Below, in pieces: positions 53,635-63,062 of a stretch of DNA of 64,000 nucleotides. The stretch comes from Planctomycetota bacterium. Its GTDB lineage: Bacteria; Planctomycetota; UBA1135. The DNA is taken from the NCBI GenBank assembly GCA_024229395.1, contig JAAESM010000002.1, positions 153,682 to 217,681 of the forward strand. Direction: 5' to 3'. A program made the translations under genes and the position numbers. Every line of letters starts with the position of its first letter. The stretch's first letter is position 1. The notes beneath the pieces are model-generated. The model worked only from the letters and a program-made list of their open reading frames with translations, was not told the DNA's origin and ran no database searches.

Positions 53635-55428
53635 ATGGCGGCAGAAGTTTCTCCCACGCTGCGCGTTGCGATGGCGCTCGCATCCTTCGACTTCGTATTG
53701 ATGTCGTTGGGGCGCGATATCGTTCCTGGCCAGGCACCGCTGCTGCTGTTCTTTGTGGTGCTGTTCGTGCCATCGACCTTCTATTACCTGCTGCACCTGC
53801 CATCGAACCTGTTGCGCAGCATGAAGCTCAAGCGAGTTTACGCCTATGCCATGTTCGCTGGGCGTATGGCCCTGTGTCTGTACATGTACATCCATTGGTC
53901 GATGTGGTCGGAAGCTTGGCCGCGCGTCTTTGGTGCTTTGTTGGTGTGCGTGCCACTGGCGTTTTGGCCATCGGCTTCTTGGGATCGCACGGCAAGGTCT
54001 TATGAACGGGTAGGCGCAGTCCTTGGCGTGATCGTTCTTAGTGCTTTCCTTTTCATCGACGAGGCTCCGCACCAACTCGTACCCACTTCCGCCAAAGCCA
54101 AGCCCGACTCGCCGAACCTGGTACTGATCACTTGGGATACGGTGCGCGCAGATGTGTTGAATGAATACGGCGGCACAGGTCTGGAAATGCCAAACCTAGC
54201 GGCCTTCGCAGAGCAGTCGATCACCTTCGAAGATGCTTGCGCGAACACGCCGATCACTGCGCCGTCGCACGCCACCATGCTCACCGGAGTGCTGCCACCA
54301 ACCCACGGTGTGCGCTCCAATGTCTTCGACGACATGGCGCCGAGCGTGGCCATGCTGCCAGAGATCCTGCGCGAAAATGGTTACAGCACCGCCGGTTTCG
54401 TAGCCGCCTATCCGCTGCTCGGGCGATTCGGTTTTAACCGCGGTTTCGAGATGTACGACGACCGCCTCAGCGAACTGCGCTTGATGCGATTGCGTCAGTT
54501 GGATTACTTCGACGCCGCCTGGATGTTGCTGTTTCGGCCCTTCATTCCTTCCAGTCCGCATGCTGCCAGCCCCGGCGAAGTGGTGCAGCAACGCGCTTTT
54601 GATTGGGTTGCGCAAGTGCCGACAACCGAGCCCTTATTCCTGTTTGAGCACCTTTACGACGCACACGCACCGAATGATCCACCCGATCCGCGTCGCAGCA
54701 AAGCCATGAATGCGATCGGCACTGCCATGCCGTTGGCCTTCCACGAATCGGATAACGAGAACATGGCCTTGTATCGCGCGCAGATCGAAAAGCTCGACGA
54801 TCTGCTCGGCGAGATGATCGCGGAATTGGAAGAGCGCGATCCAGGATTGAACAACACCTTGATCATTCTCACCGCCGACCACGGTGATTGCTTCGGCGAA
54901 GGTGGCTACTCCAATAACCACATCGCTTCGCTTTACGAGGCCACCCAACATGTGCCGATGTTCGTGCGCTTGCCAGGTGCAAAGGGTGCAGGCACCCGAG
55001 TGGCGCAGACCGTGACTCATTACGACCTGCTACCAACATTCTTAGCGCAAGCAGATATCGATATCCCCACGCAGGTGGAATACCTCGACGGCATTCCGCT
55101 GCAGCTTGCCATCAGTGATGGGGGCTTGAGCGATGAACCACGCCCGGTTTATCTTGAAGCGATGAGCTCCAACATCCGCGGCCAACGCAAGCGCGGCTGG
55201 CGCACTGCAGATTGGAAACTGCTGGTGTGGGAGGATGGCGGAACCAATCTGTGGAGCTACCGCAACGATGAAGTCGTGGACCATGGCGAGCATCAAGGTG
55301 AACAACAAAGAGCCATGCACGACAGCATGACGCAATATCTCTTCCGTCTGCCGAAGAACGTCAGCGCGCGAAAGGAGATCAGCGACATGGATTACGATGC
55401 GTTGAAGGCCTTGGGGTACACGGACTGA
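53635..55428 (+). CDS. membrane sulfatase-like enzyme with Thr in place of the formylglycine Cys/Ser
   Basis: The protein has 597 residues. The N-terminal 145 contain about four membrane helices (LLLFFVVLFVPSTFYYLLHL, RVFGALLVCVPLAFW, VGAVLGVIVLSAFLFI). A sulfatase/alkaline-phosphatase fold follows: LVLITWDTVRADVLNEYGG, TPITAPSHATMLTG, LFEHLYDAHAPNDPPDP and IILTADHGDCFGEG. The site that in sulfatases is C/S-x-P-S-R reads T-A-P-S-H, so it cannot be matured to formylglycine. Thr is the nucleophile in LtaS/EptA-type phosphotransferases, so a phospho-transfer or phosphodiester reaction on envelope polymers is more likely than sulfate hydrolysis. A TATCCT hexamer lies 6 bases before the ATG. Its stop overlaps the coaB start (TGATG). 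Confidence 0.85.
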   Translation: MAAEVSPTLRVAMALASFDFVLMSLGRDIVPGQAPLLLFFVVLFVPSTFYYLLHLPSNLLRSMKLKRVYAYAMFAGRMALCLYMYIHWSMWSEAWPRVFGALLVCVPLAFWPSASWDRTARSYERVGAVLGVIVLSAFLFIDEAPHQLVPTSAKAKPDSPNLVLITWDTVRADVLNEYGGTGLEMPNLAAFAEQSITFEDACANTPITAPSHATMLTGVLPPTHGVRSNVFDDMAPSVAMLPEILRENGYSTAGFVAAYPLLGRFGFNRGFEMYDDRLSELRLMRLRQLDYFDAAWMLLFRPFIPSSPHAASPGEVVQQRAFDWVAQVPTTEPLFLFEHLYDAHAPNDPPDPRRSKAMNAIGTAMPLAFHESDNENMALYRAQIEKLDDLLGEMIAELEERDPGLNNTLIILTADHGDCFGEGGYSNNHIASLYEATQHVPMFVRLPGAKGAGTRVAQTVTHYDLLPTFLAQADIDIPTQVEYLDGIPLQLAISDGGLSDEPRPVYLEAMSSNIRGQRKRGWRTADWKLLVWEDGGTNLWSYRNDEVVDHGEHQGEQQRAMHDSMTQYLFRLPKNVSARKEISDMDYDALKALGYTD

Positions 55429-56060
55429 TGGCGCGGTATTTGATTACCGCTGGCCCCACGCGCGAGTCCATTGACCCGGTGCGATTCCTGTCGAACCGCT
55501 CCAGTGGGCGCATGGGTTATGCAATCGCCAGCGCCTTGTTGGAGCTCGGCCACCAAGTCGAGTTGGTTTCAGGGCCGGTGAATATCGAGCCACCAACTGG
55601 TGCCAATACCACTCAGGTGGAGTCCGCGCTGGAGATGCTGGCCGCCGCCGAACAGTTGTGGGGGCAGTGCGATGGCATCTTCGGAGTTGCAGCCGTGGCG
55701 GATTATCGACCCGCGAATACGTCGGCAGAAAAGCTGAAGCGTCAGGCTGATACCCTGTTCAGTTTGCAGTTGGAGCCCAATCCGGACATCCTAGCCACTT
55801 TGGCAGCGAAAAAAGATCAGCGCTTGGCGGTGGGTTTCGCGCTCGAGAGCGACCCCAGCCACAACGAGGCGAAACGCAAGCTCGTGGCCAAGAACCTAGA
55901 TTTTGTGGCTCTGAACGGCATCTCGGCACAAGGTGCTGTGCAGTCGGCAATCACCCTGCTCGATGGCGCTGACGGCATTTGGCAGCTGGGGCCCGCGGAG
56001 AAAAGCGAACTTGCACGAGAGCTGGTGAGAGCGGTGGGAATCACGGCTTCCAGAGCCTAG
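55428..56060 (+). CDS. coaB: phosphopantothenate-cysteine ligase (stand-alone CoaB)
   Basis: Joins phosphopantothenate and cysteine using a nucleotide triphosphate. The N-terminus has ITAGPTRESIDPVRFLSNRS and SGRMGYAIASAL, as in the CoaB half of CoaBC. Then come VAAVADYRP and KLKRQADTLFSLQLEPNPDI, with the lysine of the KIKK-like motif, and LVAKNLDFVALNGI. The 210-residue length fits a free-standing ligase. The start overlaps the stop of the sulfatase-like gene, so expression is coupled to that gene and not directly to coaC. Confidence 0.93.
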   Translation: MARYLITAGPTRESIDPVRFLSNRSSGRMGYAIASALLELGHQVELVSGPVNIEPPTGANTTQVESALEMLAAAEQLWGQCDGIFGVAAVADYRPANTSAEKLKRQADTLFSLQLEPNPDILATLAAKKDQRLAVGFALESDPSHNEAKRKLVAKNLDFVALNGISAQGAVQSAITLLDGADGIWQLGPAEKSELARELVRAVGITASRA

Positions 56061-56075
56061 GATAGTAGGCATACC

Positions 56076-58808
56076 GTGGCTGCATCCCGCAAGAAAAAGA
56101 AGACGACCAAGCGCAAGACCGCAGCGAAGAAATCGTCTCCGCGTAAGCGTACCCCCAAACGCAACCAGGCTGGCACCCAGCTGAGCTTCCTTGGAACAGG
56201 ATTGCGTGTGGTGGCGACCTGGATTGGCACCGCCGTTTTGGCGATTGGCTCGGCGCTGCGCTGGGCCGGCGCTTTGGGTCTTGCCGCCTTGCAAGGCAAA
56301 CGCGGTCGCCAGCCTTTCGGCATGGTCTTGGCCGCCGCTTCCTTGTTCGTGCTGGTCGCGCTGCTCGACTACGAGACCGGCAAGGACAACCTTTGTGGTG
56401 CACTGGGCTACAACGTTGCCGACGGCATGCTGACCTTCCTCGGCTTCGGCGCCTTTGTCATGCCGGTGTTCGGCGCCTTCTGGGGTGTCGCGCGTTTGCT
56501 GCGTGAAAAGAGCAGCGGTTATGCCGAGTTCAAGTTGGTCGGCATCTTGCTGCTGGCCTTCACCACTTCGTTGATTGCTCAAGGGCTCGGCGATCCCGCA
56601 CCAAGCAACACCTTCCGCGATGGCCAAGGTGGTTTCATCGGTTCCACTGTCACGCCACCATTGACCGACGCGCTTGGTCCTTTCGGAATCGGTGTGGTCC
56701 TGACCTTGCTCGGTCTGCTTTCGACCTTCATGGCCACGGAATGGGCATTCGTGCCGCTGGTGCGCGATCTGTTGAAGCGCGGTGCCGGTTCCTTGCGTCA
56801 GCCTGAGTTGCCATGGGGCAGCAAGGGGCGCAAGCCGATCATGGAAGAAGCTGTCGAGAATCGCGCCAAGGCAGCGACGGGAATGCGTCGCTTGTGGCAG
56901 CGTTTCACCAGCCAGTTCAGTTCTTTCGAGCATAAGGCCGGCGCCGACGATGCCGCTAAGGCTGCTGCCGCTGGTTCTACTGATGCCGCAGCCGCTGAAT
57001 CCCCCGCTGGCGACGCAGCCGCAGCAGAGCCGGAAATGGAACTGCGCATCGGTGGCAAGCCGATCGACGAGGTGCAAGCTGAGAAGGCGAAGGCCAAGTC
57101 CAAGAAGAAGGGCAAGGCTGCTGCAGCGGTCGTGGCAGAGGACCCCGAGCCGGTCGCGCCAGTCGCCGCCGAGCCAGCTCCAGTTGCAGAAGCGGTCGCG
57201 CCGGCTGTGATCCCACAAGATCCAGCACCCGATGGCGACTTCGCCTTGCCGGGTATTTCCGAATCTCCACAGATGCGTTCGGCGCGCTTGGAAGATGAAG
57301 AGGCTGCTCGCGCCAAGCGCAAGAAGAAGGCCAAGAAGCCACGTTTGGATTCGCTGCCACCGGCTGAGATTCTCGCCACCAGCGAACGCGTCAACTACGA
57401 AGACCAGCGCGGCGAGATCAACGAGCTAGGTCGTAAGTTGCAGGGTGTCTTCGATGCCTTCCAACTTAACGGCAAGGTCATCGGTGCCGAGCGCGGCCCA
57501 ACGCTGACCATGTTCGAAGTCAAACTGGCTGCCGGCGTCTCGGTGAAGAAGCTTAAGAGCCAACGCGAGGACCTTGGAATTGCACTCGGTACTCATGGTG
57601 TGCGGATCGTCTTCCCGTTGCCCGGTCGCGCCACCGTCGGCATTGAAGTGCCGAACCTGGTGCGTGATTCGGTGCGTTTGAAAGATGTCTACGAAGGGGT
57701 GGATCTTGATTATGCCAAGAACCGTCTACCGATGGTGCTTGGTTGTGACACGCTCGGCGCCAAGGCAGTCGAGGACTTGGCCAAGATGCCACACATGCTG
57801 ATCGCCGGTACCACCGGTTCCGGTAAGTCGGTTTGTTTGAACAGCATTCTCGTCACCATGTTGCTCACGCGCACGCCCGATCAAGTGCGTTTCGTTCTGA
57901 TCGACCCGAAGCAGGTCGAGCTACAGGTCTTCGCCGATATCCCGCACTTGCTGTGCCCGGTCGTCACCGACATGAAGCGCGCACCGTTCGTGCTGGAATG
58001 GTCCGTGCGCCAGATGGAGGATCGCTTGCATACTTTCAAGATGGCTGGCGTTCGCAACATCAACGACTACAACGAGCTCGGCGAGGCTGGCCTGAAGAAG
58101 CAGCTCGGCGATGCCTACGATCCGGAAGAGTATCCGGACAAGATGCCTTACTTCGTGGTCGTGATCGACGAGCTTGCCGACTTGATGATGACGGCCAAGA
58201 AAGAGGTCGAAACCGCGATCGCTCGTATCGCAGCCAAGGCGCGGGCGGCTGGTATCCACTTGATCGTGGCAACGCAGCGTCCAAGTACCGATGTCGTCAC
58301 CGGCTTGATCAAGGCCAACTTGCCAGTGCGCGTGTCCTTCCGCGTGAATACCGGAATCGATAGCCGCGTGATTCTCGATGAGATGGGCGCCGACCAGCTG
58401 CTCGGTAATGGCGACTTCCTGTACCGCTCGCCGGGTAGTGGATCGCTGACTCGGGGCCAGGGCGCCTTCGTCAGCACCAAAGAGGTCACCGAGATCTGTG
58501 ATCACCTGCGCGAGCACGGCAAGCCGGAATTCCTCGAAGACCTTGTGCAGATGAAGGGCAGTGCCACAACATGTGGTACCTCGGTGGATGATCCGCTCTA
58601 CGAAGATGCCGTTCGCGTCATCCTGCAAAGTGGCCGCGGTTCCGCATCTTTAATCCAACGAGCCTTGAGCGTAGGGTATACTCGTGCTAGTCGTCTAATC
58701 GACATTATGACCGAACAAGGTGTGCTCGGTCCATTCGTCGGTTCGAAGGCGCGCGAGGTCCTGCTCACCATTGAGGAGTGGGAAGAGCGCAACAACCAAC
58801 CTCAATAA
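56076..58808 (+). CDS. ftsK: DNA translocase FtsK/SpoIIIE
   Basis: A septal DNA pump for chromosome segregation. The 910 residues start with a basic Lys/Arg tract (RKKKKTTKRKTAAKKSS), followed by four to five membrane helices up to about 235, an Ala/Glu/Pro-rich linker to about 410, then the motor. The beta domain has ISPLPGRATVGIEVPN-like sequence (FPLPGRATVGIEVPN), Walker A IAGTTGSGKSVCLN, Walker B YFVVVIDELADLMM and ATQRPSTDVVTGLIKANLP. The C-terminal gamma domain (DNA sequence reader) has ASLIQRALSVGYTRASRLID and a WHD ending. The start is GTG at 56076. Confidence 0.95.
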   Translation: MAASRKKKKTTKRKTAAKKSSPRKRTPKRNQAGTQLSFLGTGLRVVATWIGTAVLAIGSALRWAGALGLAALQGKRGRQPFGMVLAAASLFVLVALLDYETGKDNLCGALGYNVADGMLTFLGFGAFVMPVFGAFWGVARLLREKSSGYAEFKLVGILLLAFTTSLIAQGLGDPAPSNTFRDGQGGFIGSTVTPPLTDALGPFGIGVVLTLLGLLSTFMATEWAFVPLVRDLLKRGAGSLRQPELPWGSKGRKPIMEEAVENRAKAATGMRRLWQRFTSQFSSFEHKAGADDAAKAAAAGSTDAAAAESPAGDAAAAEPEMELRIGGKPIDEVQAEKAKAKSKKKGKAAAAVVAEDPEPVAPVAAEPAPVAEAVAPAVIPQDPAPDGDFALPGISESPQMRSARLEDEEAARAKRKKKAKKPRLDSLPPAEILATSERVNYEDQRGEINELGRKLQGVFDAFQLNGKVIGAERGPTLTMFEVKLAAGVSVKKLKSQREDLGIALGTHGVRIVFPLPGRATVGIEVPNLVRDSVRLKDVYEGVDLDYAKNRLPMVLGCDTLGAKAVEDLAKMPHMLIAGTTGSGKSVCLNSILVTMLLTRTPDQVRFVLIDPKQVELQVFADIPHLLCPVVTDMKRAPFVLEWSVRQMEDRLHTFKMAGVRNINDYNELGEAGLKKQLGDAYDPEEYPDKMPYFVVVIDELADLMMTAKKEVETAIARIAAKARAAGIHLIVATQRPSTDVVTGLIKANLPVRVSFRVNTGIDSRVILDEMGADQLLGNGDFLYRSPGSGSLTRGQGAFVSTKEVTEICDHLREHGKPEFLEDLVQMKGSATTCGTSVDDPLYEDAVRVILQSGRGSASLIQRALSVGYTRASRLIDIMTEQGVLGPFVGSKAREVLLTIEEWEERNNQPQ

Positions 58809-58825
58809 GTCCCCTCCTAATCAGA

Positions 58826-61003
58826 ATGAAACCTTTTCTAGCCTTGGCGGCTTCGGCCGTTTTGTTGACATCTGCATTGCGCGCACAAGCCGATGCGAAT
58901 TTACTTTGGACCGCCAACGGCGAGAGCAGTCACGATGCCATCGGCCACAAGCTGCAATCCACGCAAGACCTGAACGGCGACGCTGCACGAGACTTCTTCT
59001 CGATTAATGCATGGGCCGACACCAACGGCTTGAACAATAACGGCTTGATCCAGGCACGCTCCGGATTGGATGGCTCGGTCATCTGGAGCCACGCAGGCAC
59101 CCAGAACGGCGACGGCCTCGGTCGCCTTCTGCGTCTGCCAGGCGATGTCAACTCGGATGGCGTCAACGATATATTCATCGTCAACTTCGATGCTTCCACC
59201 AATGGCCACATCGAGAACGGTTTCGTGCGCGCGCTGAATGGCGCCAACGGCAACGTGCTTTGGCAACGCGATGGAACCTCCGATTACGAGTGGTACGGCT
59301 TCCGCAATGACATGATGGAAGACATCAATGGCGACGGCGTCGGCGATTTCTTGATCGCGAGCCCCGAAGCCTCGAGTAATGGCTTGTCGGCCAACGGTTA
59401 TGTCGCCGCGATCGATGTCGTCGACGGCTCGACCATCTGGCGTGTCGATGGAGCGTTGACCGGCGATCGTGTCGGCTACGGATTCCTCTACGCGCGTCAT
59501 ATGGATGGCAATGGTTATCGCGATGTCGTGGTCTCCAACTCCATCGCCGATACCAACGGCCTTTTCCACAACGGTTATGTCATGGTGCTTTCTGGAAATG
59601 ATGGCAGTCAGATGTGGCGTGTTGATGGCGCCAACAATAATCGTCAGTTGGGGCAAGGCCTCCATGGTATCAATGACCTCGATGGCGATGGCTTCAAGGA
59701 CCTGGTCGTGACGGACCCGATCGGTTCCACTGGCGTGTTCTTCGAGAATGGCGCGGTTTCCGCATTCGGTGGCGCCAGCGGCACTTCCTTGTGGGAGAAC
59801 AGTGGCGCCAACTTCCTGCAGCGTTATGGCGCGGCCGTGGAGTTCTCGCATGACATCAGCGGCGACGGCATTGATGACCTCCTGCTCGGCAGCCCCGATG
59901 ATTCGATCAACGGCCTGACCAACAACGGTAGCGTTCAGGCGGTGGACGGCGAGACTGGTGCTGTCCTCTGGACCCGCTCCGGCACCGTCACCGGTGACCG
60001 TTTCGGCACTTCCTTGAAGATTGTCGGCGACGTCAACAACGATGGCTACGCAGATGTTCTCACCTCCACTCCTGAAGCGAGCGTCGGCGGCAAGAACGAG
60101 AACGGTTCGGTTGCCATGATTTCGAGTGCCAGCGGCACCATCATTTGGCGTCGCGAAGGTGCCAGCTCCGGTCATCAACTCGGTTTCAATGTCGCACTTC
60201 CTGATGACGAGAGTCGCCGCGACATGAATGGCGATGGGGTCGCCGATGTGATCCTCGGCACTCCGTTCGCGGACGTCGGTGGTCTCACCAACAACGGCGA
60301 GCTCGAAGTGATGCTTGGTCAAAGTGGCACCACCCTATGGTCGGCAAGTGGTAACGCCAGCGACGCTCGCTTGGGTGACATCCTTGATGTGGAAGATGAT
60401 TTGGATGGCGACGGCGTCGTCGATCTGCTGTCCGCCAGCCGTTACAGCGATGTCGGCAGTTATTCCAACAATGGTTCGATCTTCGCCTTCGGTGGCGCAG
60501 ATGGAGCTGCCCTGTGGATGCACGCTGGTGGAGCGCATGATGAATACTTCGGTAACGCGCGCGGCACCATCATTGCTTTCGACGTTGATGGCGATGGTCA
60601 CAATGAAGTGCTTGCTGGAACGCCATTGGCGAACGTCGGCGGGCTGGTCGATAACGGCTATGTCGTGTGCATCTCGTCTGGCATGTCTCGCCTGTTGACT
60701 TGTACTCCATTGGTCGCCGGTCAGAGTGCTACCCTCACCGTAGATGGTGTGCAGCCAGGCTCCAGCACCACATTCTTGGCTTCGTTGGCGGGCCCTGCGC
60801 ATCACCAGATCGGCCACACCCAGAGTTGGGTCGGGTTGGCGAATCCGCATCGCCTTGCCACGGTCGTTTCGCCGACCAGTCAAGTTTCATACGCCACCTT
60901 GGTTCCGGGTGGACTGAGCGGCTACACGGTCTGGCTGCAGGCAGTCTCCAACCCTGGGCATAGTCTTGAGGTTTCTCGTATGCTGGTGCGCGAGATTCAG
61001 TAA
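58826..61003 (+). CDS. secreted FG-GAP repeat protein
   Basis: The protein has 725 residues. Signal peptide MKPFLALAASAVLLTSALRA, probably cut after LRAQ. About ten to eleven repeats of roughly 55 residues fill residues 25-620, each with a D-x-[ND]-G-D-G-x-x-D calcium loop (DVNSDGVNDIFI, DINGDGVGDFLI, DLDGDGFKDLVV, DMNGDGVADVIL) and a following ALNG/VLSGNDGS-type turn. The C-terminal 100 residues form a non-repeat beta domain ending SRMLVREIQ. It is likely a surface or extracellular propeller for adhesion or ligand binding. It is unrelated in function to its neighbours ftsK and rimO, and starts 17 bases after ftsK stops. Confidence 0.88.
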   Translation: MKPFLALAASAVLLTSALRAQADANLLWTANGESSHDAIGHKLQSTQDLNGDAARDFFSINAWADTNGLNNNGLIQARSGLDGSVIWSHAGTQNGDGLGRLLRLPGDVNSDGVNDIFIVNFDASTNGHIENGFVRALNGANGNVLWQRDGTSDYEWYGFRNDMMEDINGDGVGDFLIASPEASSNGLSANGYVAAIDVVDGSTIWRVDGALTGDRVGYGFLYARHMDGNGYRDVVVSNSIADTNGLFHNGYVMVLSGNDGSQMWRVDGANNNRQLGQGLHGINDLDGDGFKDLVVTDPIGSTGVFFENGAVSAFGGASGTSLWENSGANFLQRYGAAVEFSHDISGDGIDDLLLGSPDDSINGLTNNGSVQAVDGETGAVLWTRSGTVTGDRFGTSLKIVGDVNNDGYADVLTSTPEASVGGKNENGSVAMISSASGTIIWRREGASSGHQLGFNVALPDDESRRDMNGDGVADVILGTPFADVGGLTNNGELEVMLGQSGTTLWSASGNASDARLGDILDVEDDLDGDGVVDLLSASRYSDVGSYSNNGSIFAFGGADGAALWMHAGGAHDEYFGNARGTIIAFDVDGDGHNEVLAGTPLANVGGLVDNGYVVCISSGMSRLLTCTPLVAGQSATLTVDGVQPGSSTTFLASLAGPAHHQIGHTQSWVGLANPHRLATVVSPTSQVSYATLVPGGLSGYTVWLQAVSNPGHSLEVSRMLVREIQ

Positions 61004-61031
61004 ACCGCCGCAGCCTTGTTGCTGTTGAATC

Positions 61032-62414
61032 GTGGACAGACAGGAACAACAAACCACCACCCATCAGGCCACTCGGAGCATCCGAGTGGCCCTTGTCCAT
61101 TTAGGTTGCGCGCGCAACTTGATCGACTCGGAGAACATCCTTGGGCATCTCGGTGCGGAAGGTTTTTCGCTGACCGGTGCGGTGGAGGAGGCGGATGTCG
61201 CCATCCTTAACACTTGCAGCTTCATCGGTCCTGCGCGCGAGGAATCCGAGAACGTAATCCTTGATCTGCTGGCGGCTAAGGCAGAAGGTGGTCTGCGCGG
61301 CGTGATCGTGGCTGGTTGCTTGCCGGAGAAGTTCCGCCCCGAGATCGAAGCCAAGTTTCCTCAGGTCGATGCCTTCCTTGGTTTGAGTGATTACTCGAAC
61401 GTCGCACGGATTGTCGAGGAAGTCCTGAAGGGGCGTAAGGTTCGAGAGGATTCTGGCGGACGTGCACCGCAAGGCCAAGGCGAGTTCTTGCGCCTGCTGC
61501 AGACTCCACGTAGTTATGCCTACTTGCGTCCGAGTCATGGTTGCGATCATGAGTGTGGCTTCTGCATCATTCCGCAGATCCGCGGCAAGCAAGTGAGCAA
61601 GCCGGTTGAGGCCGTGGTTGCAGAGGTCGAAGCCCTAGTCAAACAAGGCGTGCGTGAAGTCGTGATGGTGGCCGAAGACAGCACTGGTTACGGCCGCGAC
61701 TTCAGTAAGGATGGGCCCAAGTTGCCGGACTTGGCTGATGCAATGGCATCCGTCGAGAACTTGAAGTGGTTGCGGGTGATGTACGCCTACCCGAACAACT
61801 TTCCGTGGCAGCTGACCGACGTCATGAACAAGCACGACAACATCGTGCCCTATCTGGACATCCCAACGCAGCATGTCGCCACCAAGGTTCTGAAGCGCAT
61901 GCGTCGTGGCGGTAGTTCCGATAGTGTGCGCCGCATCATGCAGCGCCTGCGCGATGAGGTGCCAGATATCGTTTTGCGCACCACGGTTCTGGTTGGTCAC
62001 CCCGGCGAAGGCCGCGAGGAATTCGAGGAACTGCTGAAATGGTTAGAGGAGTTCCGCTTCGAGCGCTTGGGTGCTTTCGCCTTCTCGCCAGAAGCCACCG
62101 CACCGTCGGGCGCTGATGATGATCGTTGCTCGCATGAAGAGGCTTTGGAGCGTCAAGGTCGAGTCATGGAGCTGCAAGCCCGCATCCATGGCGAGTTTCA
62201 GCAGAGTCTGGTCGGTCGCCGCACGCAGGTGTTGGTCGATGATTCCGATGGTGATTGGGCCATCGCTCGCAGTTGGGCCGACGCCCCAGAGGTCGACGGT
62301 ATGGTGCGGATTCACGATCCAGCGCACAACTTGAGCACCGGAGCCATGCCAGAGGTACTCGTAACGGCTGCGGAAGGCTACGATTTAGAGGCTGAGGTCC
62401 TGTCCAACCCCTAA
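61032..62414 (+). CDS. rimO: ribosomal protein S12 methylthiotransferase
   Basis: A radical-SAM enzyme that methylthiolates an Asp of ribosomal protein S12. The N-terminal UPF0004 domain has VALVHLGCARNLIDSE, ILNTCSFIGPAREES and VAGCLPEKF, whose three cysteines hold the auxiliary cluster. The radical-SAM motif is GCDHECGFCIIPQIRGKQ. LDIPTQHVATKVLKRMRRG and TTVLVGHPGEGREEFEELLK follow, and the TRAM domain ends the protein. The RimO group is favoured over MiaB by HLGCARNLIDSE and the S12-type VAEDSTGYGRD. The start is GTG at 61032. Confidence 0.95.
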   Translation: MDRQEQQTTTHQATRSIRVALVHLGCARNLIDSENILGHLGAEGFSLTGAVEEADVAILNTCSFIGPAREESENVILDLLAAKAEGGLRGVIVAGCLPEKFRPEIEAKFPQVDAFLGLSDYSNVARIVEEVLKGRKVREDSGGRAPQGQGEFLRLLQTPRSYAYLRPSHGCDHECGFCIIPQIRGKQVSKPVEAVVAEVEALVKQGVREVVMVAEDSTGYGRDFSKDGPKLPDLADAMASVENLKWLRVMYAYPNNFPWQLTDVMNKHDNIVPYLDIPTQHVATKVLKRMRRGGSSDSVRRIMQRLRDEVPDIVLRTTVLVGHPGEGREEFEELLKWLEEFRFERLGAFAFSPEATAPSGADDDRCSHEEALERQGRVMELQARIHGEFQQSLVGRRTQVLVDDSDGDWAIARSWADAPEVDGMVRIHDPAHNLSTGAMPEVLVTAAEGYDLEAEVLSNP

Positions 62415-62417
62415 CCA

Positions 62418-63062
62418 ATGCTCGCTCGTCAAGTCCCTAACCTAGTCACCGGTGCCCGCCTTGTCCTGGCGGTCGGTGCGTTCGTGTTCATGGCGCGCGT
62501 TTTGGAATCTGAACCAGGCTCTGCCGCAATTGAACGCGAAGCCTTTTGGGCGTTCTGGTTCTTCTTCATTGCCTCGATCACCGACTTCATCGATGGCTAC
62601 TTGGCGCGTAAATACAACTGGGTGACGGCACTCGGTCGTGTTGCTGATCCGGTGGTGGACAAGGTGCTGACTCTTGGCGCCATGATCTACTTGGCGGTCG
62701 ACGACAGCCTCTACGCGATCGACGGCGACTTGTATTCTGTAATGCCGGTATGGGTAGTCGTATTGATGATCGGTCGCGAGTTCCTCGTGACTGCGCTGCG
62801 TGGTCTGGTCGAAAGCCAAGGCTTGCAGTTCGGTGCCGATTGGTTCGGCAAGATCAAGCTGATCCTTCAAACCTATTACATCTCCGTTGCGCTCGGAGTG
62901 ATGGGCGGCATTCCTGATTTCCTCTTCATGCCGTGGCTCGACTTCACGCGCCATCCAGTGCTGTTTGCAGTCACTTTCTGGGCCATGGTCATCCTGACGA
63001 TCTTCTCCGGCATGAACTATTGTGTTAAGGGCGTGCGTCTGATGTCTAACCATAAGTCATGA
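62418..63062 (+). CDS. pgsA: CDP-diacylglycerol-glycerol-3-phosphate 3-phosphatidyltransferase
   Basis: Makes phosphatidylglycerophosphate, the precursor of phosphatidylglycerol. The CDP-alcohol phosphotransferase motif is complete: FIDGYLARKYNWVTALGRVA continuing into DPVVDKVL, giving D-G-x2-A-R-x8-G-x3-D-x3-D. The N-terminus has the typical VPNLVTGARLVL. About five to six membrane helices are visible. It starts 3 bases after rimO stops, and its stop overlaps the next start (ATGA). Confidence 0.92.
   Translation: MLARQVPNLVTGARLVLAVGAFVFMARVLESEPGSAAIEREAFWAFWFFFIASITDFIDGYLARKYNWVTALGRVADPVVDKVLTLGAMIYLAVDDSLYAIDGDLYSVMPVWVVVLMIGREFLVTALRGLVESQGLQFGADWFGKIKLILQTYYISVALGVMGGIPDFLFMPWLDFTRHPVLFAVTFWAMVILTIFSGMNYCVKGVRLMSNHKS

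Noticed and set aside
58826-61003. Integrin-like adhesin assignment of the FG-GAP protein
   Set aside because: Calcium loops alone do not show an adhesin; no ligand-binding domain can be recognised, so only the repeat class is reported.
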